From Anisakis pegreffii (lineage: Eukaryota > Nematoda > Chromadorea > Rhabditida > Anisakidae), in assembly GCA_035041965.1 (NCBI GenBank), contig JAPYMA010002831.1, forward strand, positions 186,001 through 250,000: DNA of 64,000 nucleotides, in the 5' to 3' direction. Every line of letters starts with the position of its first letter. The stretch's first letter is position 1. The notes below the pieces were generated by a model. The model was not told where the DNA came from and did not search any database. It was given only the letters and a program-made list of their open reading frames with translations. A program made the position numbers and the translations under genes. Positions 46,522 to 60,044 of this stretch are shown in pieces.

Positions 46522-48805
46522 ATTTCACGCAAATTAAGTATCATCTGCACAAATGTAATTAAGTACTTAATGTACGTAATTAATCACACGACGAAAATTA
46601 ATTGGACTCTAATGAAAATGATCGGGAAAAAGAACGTGAGCTGAACGAACAGTTAGTTCGTAGTAGAGTCACATGGGAATCATAGTGTTCAGTTTGTAGC
46701 GGTATTTTATAGTGGAAATGAGGGCAAAAATTCATGAGAAAGAGCTTTGAGAGAGAGTCCCGTTGTGAATCACGAATCTCCGTAGAAGTGGACGATCGTA
46801 TTGACGAGCAGTCTCTGGAACAGTGGTTCTCTTGCTCGGGAGCTCCACTGCACTTTTGGATGATCGGACAGACTATCATTACCTCCCTCTCTCCATTTCA
46901 AGAATTAACTATTCCCGCGAATCATTTGCTTTTTATGACTATACAAGAACTTACTATTTCTACGTACAACGTCAGGAACAAATGGAAAACCGGTCCGGAA
47001 ATTTCTCAGTGAAGTATTTTTAGAACCCTATTTATCCATTACAGAAACCGTAAGAACCTCGGCAATCATAAACGAAAAACGATTTAAAAAACTTTCTACA
47101 GCGATAAAAAATGAAATTTAACAAGGAGTTCAATTATTCATGAAGAAGGAAGATGCAATAAACATTTGAGAAATTATCTTCGAGATGAACGGAAAATCGA
47201 TCATTCTATCAGAGTGATGATTAATGAGTAAGTAAAAATTCATCGGATGGATGAAAATAAATCCGAACTATCGAGGATCTTGAGATGACACAAGTGCATA
47301 AAGTGCGAAATTCCCACTCCACTTTTCAAGAACTTCAGTCATTAACATTATAATAAATGTTGTCGTTCATCACGGAAGAAGTATTATGCCGGCGGGAAAA
47401 ACATTCATAAGCGATTGAAAAATTAGAGGTCGTGAAAACTGAAAACAGAAATCGGTACCATTAAATTCAGAAAAACTCGATCACCTCACACCAGACCAAT
47501 GATCTTTTCTGGTGTACCAAAGAATTCAATCAATTCTTATTGCTCATGATAGACGATGTTAGCCGACATAGTGAAGAACTTACGAAACAATTGTGACTAC
47601 TTCAGACTGACTTTTGTTCAGGCCTAGGCGAGCTAGAGATACTCATTGTCAGAAAATGTGATGAAGAAGAGTGCTTCCATAAGCGAGCCGCGTTTAGATA
47701 TCCGAGTGAATAATATACCATCACAATGACGTCCTATCATAACTAACAGCTACAGGAAATACTAATTTCCCGACCCCCTCCATTATCCACCCCGGAATTA
47801 CCCAAAGCGTGTAATTTCACTCTCTAAGAAAACCGCTGTCCTAGACCATTGTGTTGCTCATTATTGTAACCGATTATGCTTGCATGAAAATCTATCGTCT
47901 ATGACACGCTCACTTCAAACTGATTTACGGGGATTTTCATTCTTCTTAGATGTATTGCATTCACTCTCATAGCTATTACATGCGAATATCGTTCTCTTGA
48001 TGAGTTTTTCTCATTCACTTTGTCTCACTTCACTTCACAGTTCGAATCATTTTCTTATTCTGCAGCATATACTATTTACTGGATACGTTGACGAGTGTTG
48101 ATAGCCGAAATCAACAACACAGCAATCGAGTGTTATTGCTCAACAACGTTCGACAGCTAAATGGTCAATTATTGAGGGTATTTGGTAGAATGAAAATTTG
48201 ACTTTAATTGTTGAGTGAAGTGAATCAGACATTAGCAAAAGAGAAAACTTTTGGTGACAAAAGCTATGAGAGTGATTGTATCAGCAAGGAAAATAATGAA
48301 AATCCTGTTGAAACGAATGAGAACCCTCTTAGGTGTGGACGAGCCAATAATACTCAGAAAATAGGAGAATGAGGATTGTTGCTATCAACTAACCGCATTT
48401 ACATACCAGGGTTAAAAAAACACCATTACAATGGCGTTTTATCATAACATAACAGCTGCACGAAATACTAATTTTCCGACCTCCTCCATTACCCATTGAC
48501 ACCACTAAATTACCCAAAATAGTCTCACACCTATGAGAGCCACTGCTTTACCAGAGTATTTTTCTCGAAAATGCAGACAGATAAGAGCACCTAAAATCAA
48601 TCATAAACGTTACGTCAGTGTTGAATGAGCTGATAAGGCTTCACCTCACCCCATATTGAATCCATTTGAAATCTGTTATCAACTTGTAAGATTATATGCT
48701 GTAAGCAAGTCAAGCACCTCATTCTCAAAACATAAAATCTAAATCCCAAGAATTTGAAATATAACCCAAACAAAGTACTTAATACCTTTAATTCAAATCT
48801 TACAG
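46522..48805. other. No gene seen; dispersed repeat copy at 46817-46930
   Basis: Apart from the second copy of the dispersed repeat also found at 33191-33310, only short open frames are present. CACCATTACAATGGC-like and TCATAACATAACAGCTG-like phrases near 47730 and 48420 are similar to each other and hint at another old repeat pair. Confidence 0.4.
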
Positions 48806-49117
48806 GCAGAGGATTCCCAAGAGCGATGGCTAAATGACAACAAAATGTTATGGGAAACTACAGTCGATGAATTCCAGGACGGATGGGAGATGCAATTACT
48901 TAAGGAGAAAGGAACGGAAGATCGAGGTCGGTCGCAAATCGCAGTTCATATTCGTAAAGGTATGCGCTATCTCGTCAATGCGTCACGTCATATATCAAAC
49001 AAGAAATCAATCGTCATAGTGATAATCACCATCATTATTATTGCGAAGTGTTATAATTCAACATTACTGTCAATCATTGTGAACTTAAGATTGTGTGAAG
49101 ACAGTGTATACGCCTAG
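48806..49117 (+). CDS. Exon candidate, possibly terminal with a membrane anchor
   Basis: Acceptor TCAAATCTTACAG opens AEDSQERWLNDNKMLWETTV, then DEFQDGWEMQLLKEKG, clearly coding-like. Either it ends at donor AAAG|GTATGC (exon 48806-48959, phase 1), or it reads on to TAG at 49115-49117. The read-through form would add a hydrophobic stretch (SIVIVIITIIIIAKCY) that could be a tail anchor. The hydrophobic part is AT-rich and may simply be intron. No upstream exon or family is recognised. Confidence 0.5.
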   Translation, partial: AEDSQERWLNDNKMLWETTVDEFQDGWEMQLLKEKGTEDRGRSQIAVHIRKGMRYLVNASRHISNKKSIVIVIITIIIIAKCYNSTLLSIIVNLRLCEDSVYA

Positions 49118-50330
49118 TTGGCCAATTACTATTTTTATCGAATTATTATTGGAAAGTGAAGAATAAATATTACGTCAAGTTTCCACTGCGCATTCCACCT
49201 CACGCTGACTCAATTTTACTATAAAAGCTGTTAGTAGCAATTATCCAATAATATTTTATTCCATATGAGTGAATGAACAATGAAACTTGATACTGTAATC
49301 TCGCATTATGATAGCAGTGCAACCGACGATCAGATACACGAAATGACTACGTATATAACGCATTAATATTAGTGATGTTTCTGTTCGAAACTACAAAATG
49401 TTCTATTGTGTCCTTCAGTTGTTCTGTTCCGTTCCGTTCTTCGCGTTTCTTTTTGGAACTCTTCTGTTCAATTGCTTGAAATAGAACAGTCTCTCCACTT
49501 CTCCCCCCCCCTCCTCTCCGAAAAAAACTCCGAAAAAAAAACAACAGAATAGTTCCAGTTTGATCAGAATAGAAACATCACTAACTAATATGCATAAAAT
49601 CAAAACCAATTTTGAAGTGTCGGTCTGAGATGGTTCTGAAAGATGTACGCACTACTCATGGAACGCATGAGTCTATTAGTAATAACCTGAACAACAAAAC
49701 CTCTTCAAAACAATTAGACACCGTATGGGGATAGAATGTTAACAATATTTTCAGAAATATTTCAGGGGGCTCGAGAACTGGTACAGTCATTTTCAATAAG
49801 CAACTGTCGATAATGTTTCAAGTGATATGATTGACTAAAAACGTAAAAATGACAAATTAGTACATACACACACTCAACAAAGTAATGTTGCATCTCATAG
49901 AAGAGTGCATGATAACAGCATTGAAAAATGTACACAAACCAATACGAGATCAACCATGAGATCACTCGGAATCGCTGTCGCGTGAGTGAAGGAAAATAAA
50001 TTCAATTCATTTAAATTTGAACTTGGGTGCAGAAAAAATTAAAGAAGTTTTTGATACAAGAGCAAACAAAACAATTGAATGAACGAAAGTAATAATGATG
50101 CTTTGCTTCTTATCACTTAAATACAACCTTTCAGGAAATCTTGGAATATTTCATGTTGGAATCCAGAAGCATCTTAACAATATCCTCTTTACTGCATCAT
50201 GCGACGTTACACATGAGAAATTTGAAATGAAATAAGAAATTAAAAACATTTATGCTGAACAAGATCGCCGCTGAGATTAATCAATTCAATTGCACTGAAT
50301 GACGTCAAGTCACGTTCGATCGACGTTATT
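49118..50330. other. Intergenic DNA with a palindromic repeat
   Basis: No gene is seen. 49418-49565 begins GTTCTGTTCCGTTCC and ends with ACAACAGAATAGTTCC. It also contains a C9 run and GGAACTCTTCTGTTC. The arms are partly inverted and the motif matches the GAACAGAACAG stretch near 3800. Confidence 0.4.
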
Positions 50331-53300
50331 TCAATCAGGGAAACAAATCAATGGAACACTGACGCGTTTCGAGGCATCACTTAAATCATTGGTGCGATAG
50401 CGACTGAAAGCATTTTTCTTCGATAATGAGTGAGTCGTATTTGTTATTTTATTATTATGTCTTTCTGAATTAATCTCAAATTTGGGATCAATTTTGACAA
50501 ATTCTTTGAATAAACGATCTGTTTTTGAGTCCACACTATAGTCCCGTTGAAGATTCATCGTTATTTTTGGATCGATCGCGCGACGAGCCAATGGCACGTA
50601 GTCACCTGCTTTCACACGACTCAAATAATTACGACCAGCTAGATGCAGTGAAGTTCGATCCTCGCGACAATCACTGGAAAAATAGTTCCATTTTCTATCG
50701 ATTTAAACAGTTTGAAAATATCAAATTTTATGGATCTTGTGCACACTGAATCTTTGACTATGTCAACTGAGATGCTTTCAATGAAGGGCCCTTATTTACT
50801 GCTTGAAACCTTTTTTTCAGCATTTATGGATAACCAAACAAAACTGGCAAACCGAATTGAATACCTCAACTGCCGATTGAATTTCATTTCAGGTGATTTA
50901 TCTTGATCTGAAAAAAAGCGCTGATTTGGAAATCGAAACCGAGAAAAGATGAAATTGAAGCGAAAATTTAAAGAAATAATAACCTATTGTATTGTTGAGA
51001 ATTATTCACAGAATACCGTTGAAAATGCAAGTCATTTGATTAGCAAGTATTCATGATAACTGATCAGTTCTTTACATTACGGACTGAAGCGAACTAATAC
51101 AACTGAATTTGTCATACTCAGGTGTATTAGTCAAGGATTTGCCGTGCTTGACGAGAATCTTACATCAAATAAATGACGCAACTGATTGAACGTTACTGAG
51201 GATTTCTTGGACACTAATAAGACATAACAAATATATCTTATTGATTGAGAAAACTGTATTCTTCAGTTAAGGTAACTAACTAGAAGATTGCTCACAACAG
51301 TGTTCGCAAGCATTAAATTTTGGCATACACTGCTGTACAGTTCCAACTGATACTGAACAAACGTAAGCTGAATAGTGAACAGATTGAAGCTGGGACGCTG
51401 CAGTTTTTGATTAGATGCAAAACTGGACAATACCCGTTTGTTCAGAACGAGTTGAATCAAACGAAGTCGTACAAACACCGTTCACTGTGAATGAATCTGC
51501 AGCACTTGATTCACTCGATAATGCACTCTCAAACGAACTTGCTTGACGATTTATTGCATTCGATAAGTGCTGACGATACAAAAGAAGACTCCTGAATCAA
51601 TCGTTGATTTTCAACGATCAACGCACACTTTTCGGTATTGCAGTGAACTAATGCTTAGCACCTTCTCTGTGACAACATTTGATCTCTTGGAATCGTTTGT
51701 TTAAGCCCAATTTACAAATCATATGGCTTTGATCAACCATTTTCGAATGCAATAATATTACATTGTGCATAATTTTTGTTCAGAATAGAATTTTGGAAAA
51801 CTTCTCGGTTCCATCATAGAACGAATGAACTGCTCATAAATTTCTGAATGGTAATGATATATGAGATTTCAAGAAATGAAATGAAAATGATAGATGTCTT
51901 CAAAAGTTACTGTCTCTTTAGCATTCTTATAGAATTGCCATTCCTCCGTTGGAGAACATTTTCTAATAAGTGGATGACGCGGATATAAAAAACGATATTA
52001 TAAAAGATTAACAAACTTGTATTTTTGCCTACGTGTATCGGCTGAAGGTGGCAATTCGAGAAAGCTCGAATGACGGCGCTGGTTGATGCCACTTACTGTC
52101 GGTTCGGTGTTGGATTCGAATGATGTGGATGCTGATTGATCGGTGGAAAGATCGGTCGAAATATGATTCATCAAATTTGAGTTCAATTCGAACATGTTTC
52201 GATCGGCCCACAAATTTATACATTCTTTGCTGATTTCGTTCTGCAAATTTCGAATTTGCTCGTTTTGTTTTCCTCTCTCTTTCCGAACACATATTTGTTC
52301 AAGTAACGTGCAACTCAATCAAAATCGAACGCCATTATTCAGCTATTATCAGCTGTCATATTATTAATGACTTTACCTGTGGTTGTAGATGAAAAACTGT
52401 TTGCTGCCTAACCAACTGGCGTTGTTCAGCTTCGCTCAAGGAACGTGGACTCATAGTTGTTGATCGCCTTTGTTCAGTCCGATGGTCATCGAAACTTTTG
52501 GTCTGAATCTGGCATTACATTAATATATCCGATGCAGCTTAGCCAAAACTGGACATATCCTTCAACAGTTTATCAACTCAACAAAATGATACACTTGTAC
52601 GCATTAATCAAGATTCATAAGATGCGTTAAATGCTTCACTGATTACGGCACAACGAGAGAAGTAGTCAGCAAGAAAGATTGAAAAGACACTCATTTAACC
52701 TGCTCGCAAAAAGAACGAACGTTCGAGCGATGGCCTATCCCTACTGCTACCCTTTCTTGGGTTAGGTCGTTAACTCGTGGGTCTGATCCAAATACACGCA
52801 TCGTCTCCTGTATATTGAGAACGAAGCATTCAAAAAACGATCGCTGGTGAATGAGAACGAGAACAAAGCTGCTAATATAAAAACAAAGATTTGGCAATAT
52901 TAATCACGAGAACCATACGCTTAGCAATAGTCATAATGCCTTATCGGTAGTGAGCAATCAAAGATTACATGCAATAATGTATTATTTTATAAATCTAACG
53001 TCATCCTGCGTACTTTTAGCAAGAAAAAATCAGCAAAAAAAATCGCATTAAGAATCAATTTTTATCGAGATAATTTATTTCTCTCAATGAACGAATCAAG
53101 AGCAATATGCAAGAATGCAGCAAAAAGTTGTGTTCTAAACAATAAAGTAAAACTGATAAGTAACAGATCACATCACAGTGCGCTACTCACGTGATAAAAT
53201 TTTTTATATGGATTAGTGGCATCGCCATCGATTTGTGTTGGTACTGAAGCGTCGCTATCGACGTCAGGTGACGTCTCATAATAAATGTAACGTTCTGGAT

Positions 53301-54387
53301 TCCAAGATTTCGAGAAGATATGTCCTCGCTCGTAAATTCGATGCTGTTTTACTTCTGGGAGCGGAGATGACGTCTTTAAAACATTCAAATGATCAATTTT
53401 CTATGTTGATTATTCATCGCTACGAATGATAAACACCTTGTTATCGACAAAAGGAATAAGCACAGAAAGTAAGATTGGCGACAGTACATTAACAATTATA
53501 ATAAAAAGGTAAGAAAGTATTTATATTCTGGAAGAGCGTTTCAAAATTCCTTTGAAATTGCAGTTTGTAATCTTCTTTCGGGTTGGCACGTGGAGTATTT
53601 ATGAGGACCATGATCTAAATACGATGCTATGCATAACTTACTTAAGGTAAGCCATATCGATGACCCCAATTTTATCCATTCAAATATCATTCTAAAGCAT
53701 TCATTGACTTTTGTCTCGATATTATCTCATGATTGCCATGTTAATGTCAGCAACCAGTTCACGGCTTATAAAGAATGCCATTATCAAGTGAACTTCGACG
53801 ATTTTATCACGCATCTTTGTATTTGATATAAATCACAGTAAGCGTTTTGTGTGCATAATGGTGTGTGTGAAAGAAATTCAACTGCTTATGTATGCAAACT
53901 TTTTTTCAACGGCTAGCCGTGTGTATCACACAACAGTGGGCAGAGTTCTGTGTAGGTCGACTGAAAACCGATATTTACTAAGTTGGACTTATGCGGTTAG
54001 AAGATTTGCTTTGAATCCAGTTGGAAATAGCTCGAACATTGCACTGTTAATCTTTCTGAGAAATCTGCTGGGCGCTTGTTGATGACCTTTCTCAACGCCG
54101 TTACAGTGGCACGAATATCACTATAAATCTCAGTAAACTCGTTGCTTTGAAAAGAATGCATTGATAAATTGGAAGCTGCTTAGTGGCAGATGCTGAAATG
54201 ATAATGTTTGGTGAATTGCACAAAATAATATAAACGCTAACGACGGATGAGCATCTTCCCATTTTGAATTGAACAAACATATCACCTGCTTTCTCGGTGG
54301 AGAGTGTAGTGCAATTGCTGCGCTCCTTGGTAATTCCGAAATGCGGCGTCGTGACGGCGCCCCACCATGCCGATAAGTAGCTTGTTG
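50331..54387 (-). CDS. Uncharacterised coiled-coil protein, C-terminal exons
   Basis: Exons: 54286-54387, 53191-53373, 52700-52807, 52377-52502, about 52017-52313, 51434-51591, 50865-50907, 50331-50673 (stop at 50331). Most junctions agree in phase. The join from 52377 to 52313 does not with GT-AG rules, so that edge is open. In order the protein has an Arg/Ser-rich start (HGGAPSRRRISELPRSAA), KSWNPERYIYYETSPDVDSD, VFGSDPRVNDLTQERVAVG and a MSPRSLSEAEQRQL helix. It continues with a coiled coil (QNEQIRNLQNEISKECINLW), a Ser-rich tail, and a basic C-terminal region (LARRAIDPK, TDRLFKEFVKIDPKFE). No signal peptide or enzyme motif is seen. It looks like an intracellular scaffold protein. The 5' end is not found, and I do not recognise the family. 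Confidence 0.72.
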
Positions 54388-57245
54388 CTAGAAAAAATAT
54401 TAACATTTTCAAATGACAAACAACACCACTGTGGCACCATATAGATCGTAAAACGTAACTAACACTACATACTGCATCCCACCCAAGACAAATGTGCCGA
54501 TTACCTACTGCGCCATTGAATCTATTCAACATTCACAGAATTGGCATTGAGACAACAAGAAAAGCACGATCGTCCACATTTAAAATTATATCAAAATCCA
54601 ATGATACAAACATCGCTATAACTCTTTACGATAGATCTTCAATGTAAAGACTGAACTGCACAGAAGTTTGTTTCTTTAGTACCATGAAGTTATACCTCTT
54701 CAGTCATTTCGAAACATAGTCGAACTTTCATTTTTCAAGCATGTTTTAGTTCAACTGCTTTAAATGCATCAAAATGCTATCGGTTTATGCAACAAAACTT
54801 CAGATTGACATCACTTCTTGATGTACTTATGGGAGAGGATCATGCTCCCACTTCAATTCAATTTTCTTGCATTCATTATGAATAACTGTTCAAATTTTTT
54901 TCAGAAAAGATCACATAAGAACACGAAAGACTGAATTAATGAGTGCAAATACATAATTCAAAAAAAAAGAGATTTTCCGTTCATCCCTAATCACATGCCC
55001 TTTACATCAACTATTATAAATTTAAATGCACTTTTGCTTGTGTGATGTAATCTTTGTTTTCAATAACTTGTCTATTGTACAAATTGTTTCCATATCATTT
55101 TCCTTGAGACATTTCCAGATCATAAATCGTTAACAGCATTACTGTTCATGAAAACGCAACAAATGCAAGATTGAAAGTCATTTCTGCACGCAGTTTGACA
55201 GTTGGCTCACAGAATATAGATTTGTCAACTTGCTATGGATTTTCTGCATCAAGTGAATGAGCCAGCTATTCATTAAGGAAGTAACAAACCACAAGAGAGT
55301 GGGGCTGTTCAAACTTTGTACTCAACGATAGATTTATATATCGCAAACAGCAGTGAATTTCGTGTCGAACTGATCGGCCAATTATTTGAGTTAAATTTTT
55401 ATCATAATTTCAACTCAGTTTGAATCCATACGGAATGCAGCTTGAAAAGTATTCCAGGTTAGAGCATTAGTCACAGGAACATCACTTCCATCGAAAAACG
55501 CACAATAAACTCTCTCCTACACTGATTTGACAGCGCTTCAAATGATGTCATTATAATGAAGGGCGTGTAACGTTCAATGAGCTGAACCTACAACCATGAA
55601 TCATTTGAAAAATTATGAGTCACAGACAGATGCTGAATGAATCATTATTGATTCAGATCAGTATCCATTTCCTGTTTAAATTACTGATGACTGACAGATC
55701 ATTCACAGGAAGTATATGGACAGCTGAAAATCAATAGCGATGATTATTCGAAAAATAGCTCAATTTCGGATCAATGTTTTGCACATCATTTTGTCACATA
55801 TGAGGCGCATAGCATTATTCACTGTGTCAAACAATCAAGTATTTTACACTTCGAATGACGTCGTCCAATCATTAAATCAAACTGGAATTATAACATCCTG
55901 AGAAATCGGACGATTTCGAAACGTTCGTTGAAATATCAGGGGAAACTTATCGTTGAAAACATGTACCGTATGAGATGAGAAATATGAATTCACTAAAGAA
56001 TTCAATTCATAGACCATTTCTTATTTACTTGGAATTGCTAAGTGACAAAGCGGAATGTCGAAGAGAGATAATCTGAAACATAAGAAAAAATATTTGATTC
56101 ACATTCACCACGGCTCAAGCTCACCTATTTCAATGCTTGCAAAAACGTGCTCATTGAAGTAACAATGGCAGTCTCACGGAAGATAATATGGAAATGATCA
56201 AGTAATACGAAAACATAGGCGTATCTTGTTCCATAGATTATGCACGTTATATAAACAAGATTCATGCCCAGCATTCCTTTGCGACTGTATTAAATGAAAG
56301 TGTCTTTTTCCATAGTTTGTTTGAATATTCTAATCGTTCACGCTCATTATCCCGTGAAAAATCCATTGTATGATTGCGTTTAGCTTTCATGTTGCTCTTT
56401 CTCAATGCCGCATGTCATACGAAACGTAACTAAACTTTTTGTGATGTAAATCATTCAGTATAAAAATAAAGGGTTCTTGATACATTGGAATGATTTGCTG
56501 CACCACAGTAGTGGCGATCTTTAAATATATAATATTTGCTCTAAAGAGTGGTGCATGAAAATCACTGAATGATATTCTGCGTAGTGAACCTCGGTAACAA
56601 GATTTAACAACGGTGTCGATGGCAGATAAGTGATAAGGAATGTAAACATCGATGATAGCCTAGAAGTAAAAAACAAGAGATACCCAAAGAAGAATTAGTA
56701 TCTTTTATGTGCTTCGTCTATCGTTAATTTTCATCACTTGCTAATAAACACATTACTATCAAAATAACTTCAGTGATAAGAAATCGCCAAAAACATATAA
56801 AAGGAGCAATTTACTGTTCACTCGTTGAATGCTTATCGCTATCTACCATCAGTTACAGCGTCAACATTTGCATCACATTCGGTTCCCATCTATTTTGTTT
56901 TATAAACTTTGAAACAATTTTTTTAAAAATTAGATTCATTTTTTAAAATTGTTAACGATCATTTGATACGAGCCGTTAATCGCTATGACTCCATGTATTA
57001 AGCATACATATGGTGTCTGTTTCCCCATCATTTGCTCACTTCAATAAAACTGCACTGAATACAGTTGATTAAATCTCATTCATTTGAGTGAAGTAAAGGG
57101 ATTAATTCAAGAAAACAGATTGATGCTTTCGCAAAATAACATGAGAGAATGTTGGAATTATTTTGTTAACGAATTGTTGCTTTCTTGAAATGTTGAAAGT
57201 TCGTTTGATCTCGATTTTACACGCGCTTATTTCAAGAAAAAATAG
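54388..57245. other. No gene seen
   Basis: AT-rich sequence, probably intron of the uncharacterised gene or intergenic DNA. No exon with paired splice sites was found. Confidence 0.4.
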
Positions 57246-57367
57246 CAGAGCTCAAACAGACCAGCAGACTACTGCTGAATATTTCGCGAACATTCGTCTG
57301 GGAACCATTATGATTTCTCACTCTTTGCAACCGCATATTTCTGCAAAATTTGTGACTAAAAGACATG
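57246..57367 (+). CDS. Weak exon candidate
   Basis: After an AAAATAG acceptor, 40 codons (RAQTDQQTTAEYFANIRLGT, then SLQPHISAKFVTKRH) run to a good donor, CATG|GTGAGT. The other strand is open here as well, so the direction is uncertain. Function unknown. Confidence 0.3.
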
Positions 57368-59498
57368 GTGAGTAAACAATGAGAAAAAGGTAATTGACAA
57401 AAACGCGAACTTCTGCAAGAAGGAACGCGAAAGGAAATGTCTGATGAGAAATTAGGCAGGCACTCTTTCAGAAGTATAATGAAGCTCACGTGAGATATAG
57501 ATATTTGAACAATTCTGCTGAATTCGCAACGATTCATCATGAAGAGAACTGGCTCAGCCTAGAATCCAGCGATTAAATGAAGATCGATGGAATGAAAATG
57601 AACGATAATATGACGTTTTCCGTGAAGATGCACAATACATTGCATGATGTTTTCATACAACTGTTTAATAATCAACAGCTGTGAATGAAGTGTTGTTCGC
57701 TGATTGCAGTTTTTTTGGTTGTGATTGGAAATAGAATGCCATTGAATGGCGAGCAACGCGGATGCATATCGTTCATTTTAGTAGAACTGATTACCGATAT
57801 TGAATTGTGAAGTTTGAGTAGAGAATGCGAATCTGTTCTGAATACATTTCGAAATGGGATCATAATCTAGAAAACAGGTCCGTGCTAATAAGTGTTCGAA
57901 GTATTTTGGATGGAAAATTGCCTTCTTCATTTCCCAGTGAATCAACAGTTTATCGTTTTGCATATGGATCGATTTATATCTATGTGTAACACAATCATAT
58001 CTGCATGAAGAACATATTAGCACTTTTCGATCGCACAGCAATCATTCGAAACGTCATTTGCTTCTATTCGATTTATATTGATTGACAGATTTCTATGTTC
58101 AGTTTCGTTCGTTTTTGCTCGATTTCCAAAGACTTATGCTTTCTGTCCTCTTCAATCAAGTTAATCGAAAAGAAAGAATGTGAAGTTTTATCTTTCTTGA
58201 ATTCCATGATTGTTTAATTCTTGTATTCGTTAAGTGATGAATGCTCGTGCAGCACATTTACATGCCGAATAAATTCATCAACATCCATATTTATGCATAA
58301 AATTCTACCTCATTCTATCAAATCGATTATAAGTAAATTATTGCGTAAGTTAATCTCATTCGTCTTCTATTGTTCACTGCATCACGAAAAGTCTCGCATT
58401 TTATCATAAATTGATTAAAAGTTACTTTAAAACGAATCATTTAATGGAACACCCCGAAATGGTCTAATTGCCTTAGTTTTTGTTAATTCGCAGCAGTCTA
58501 GCTGTAAGTGTTATCTAATCAGTTACATTCAGCTGATCAACGAAAAAGAATGCTGAAAAATAGAATAGGCATCAGAACTGAGTAAAGTACACAACCAGAA
58601 GCGGTTCCTTCTTGGGGATTCTGATGAATAAATAATACTAGAAATTGAACTGTGAAATATATTGACAAAACTTATACGATTTGAGTATTCATGTTCACCT
58701 CACGCAGAACAGAGGTAGTCGATATTTGAGAAATTGAAAACGACGACTCGATTTTCAATCAACGGTTGGAGGACAACAGACAATAAGTTCGAGGTTTTTC
58801 AATAAAAACGTTCAAAGTCATTTCGTTGGTGACCGAAAAACGATGGGTAATCGTGAATTATGCTTAAGTGAACGACTTAAATCCTATCTATCATAATTCC
58901 ATTTTATTATCGCACAGTTCCATGCATAGCCTTCTTTGCTCGTATGTATCAGCTGACTTATTAACATCCAGTTGCACTACTCAGTTACATTTCCCAGTGT
59001 GGTGCACTGATTTGAGTGTAATTTGAAATAGGCGCTATCATTTGCTCTCATTAGTGATCTTTGGAGGACACGTATCACTGCGTAGCTTGAACACACTATC
59101 TTTGTTTTGTTGCTCAAATATTCTCATTACTTCGGTGGTACATCTCAGATGAACAACGTTCAGGCTAATGTACCCACATCTATTTTGTGCCAGCATTCTT
59201 CATGATTATAGCTCATTCATTCAGATCAGGGAATTGTATATCAGATATCTTTTCGTTGAAAGTTTCAATGACCAATGCTATCTTTTCATTCCCAACGGCA
59301 GCTGCTTCTCGTTATATTATATCGGATTAATGCGATGCGTATACATGAGTCATTTAAAGTATAATTACAGCACAGGATTTTCAAAGCACATGGTATAAAT
59401 TGTTATGTATCAAATGATTCCCTCGAAGAATCTTTGAAAAGGGGCACTTATTCTTTGAACTAAAAGTAAAATGCAATATGGTATACGAACTGAACTAC
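57368..59498. other. No gene seen
   Basis: AT-rich sequence with no supported exon or repeat. Confidence 0.4.
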
Positions 59499-59638
59499 TT
59501 TGGAAATTCTTGCATAACAAAAATAATTCTATTTTTTCAGTGAGTTCCAGACTTTTGAATCTTTTTTCACTAAATATAATCTCAACATCGGAGAAGTCAA
59601 TCGGATTATCCGCTTCCATAATCAACAACTGTTGAATG
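59499..59638 (-). CDS. Exon candidate, acidic
   Basis: Acceptor CATTCTCACATAG and donor CAAA|GTAGTT enclose 140 bp reading LLIMEADNPIDFSDVEIIFS, then EKRFKSLELTEKIELF. An internal ATG (MEADNP) could be a start. Composition is coding-like. The donor is weak and no partner exon is identified. Confidence 0.4.
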
Positions 59639-59972
59639 CTATGTGAGAATGATCGAGAGAATAAAAGCACAATCAACTGCACTGAAACGCTAACTGTGAT
59701 TAATATAACGATGGTGGGTAACTGAATTAGTCGTTTTCAAAGACAGAAAATAGAATTTTCAATAGTCTGGGTCATTGAGCTCAGACTGAATTGCAATTTG
59801 ATAAAAAATTAGACATCTCCTGTGATTAAGCTAGTGAAATTTACGACAGAATAACCGTATCAACAGGTCCTTTTCAAACGCCCCTTTTCCCAATTCATTC
59901 CTATATCATTTATATATCTTCTCATTATGGTATGTATATGCCGTGACCGGTCAATCTGCCTAAAGACATTTA

Positions 59973-60044
59973 GCCTAACGACAGTTTGCCTAACTTACGG
60001 TTTTTAAATGGATATTTCGCCTAATAGGCAAACTGTCGTTAGAC
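59973..60044. mobile_element. Fold-back element with 20-bp arms and GCCTAA motifs
   Basis: Arms 59973-59992 (GCCTAACGACAGTTTGCCTA) and 60025-60044 are inverted with 19 of 20 matches around a 32-nt loop. GCCTAA or its complement occurs repeatedly from 59958 to 60028. A short MITE remnant is likely; no flanking target duplication is evident. Confidence 0.7.
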
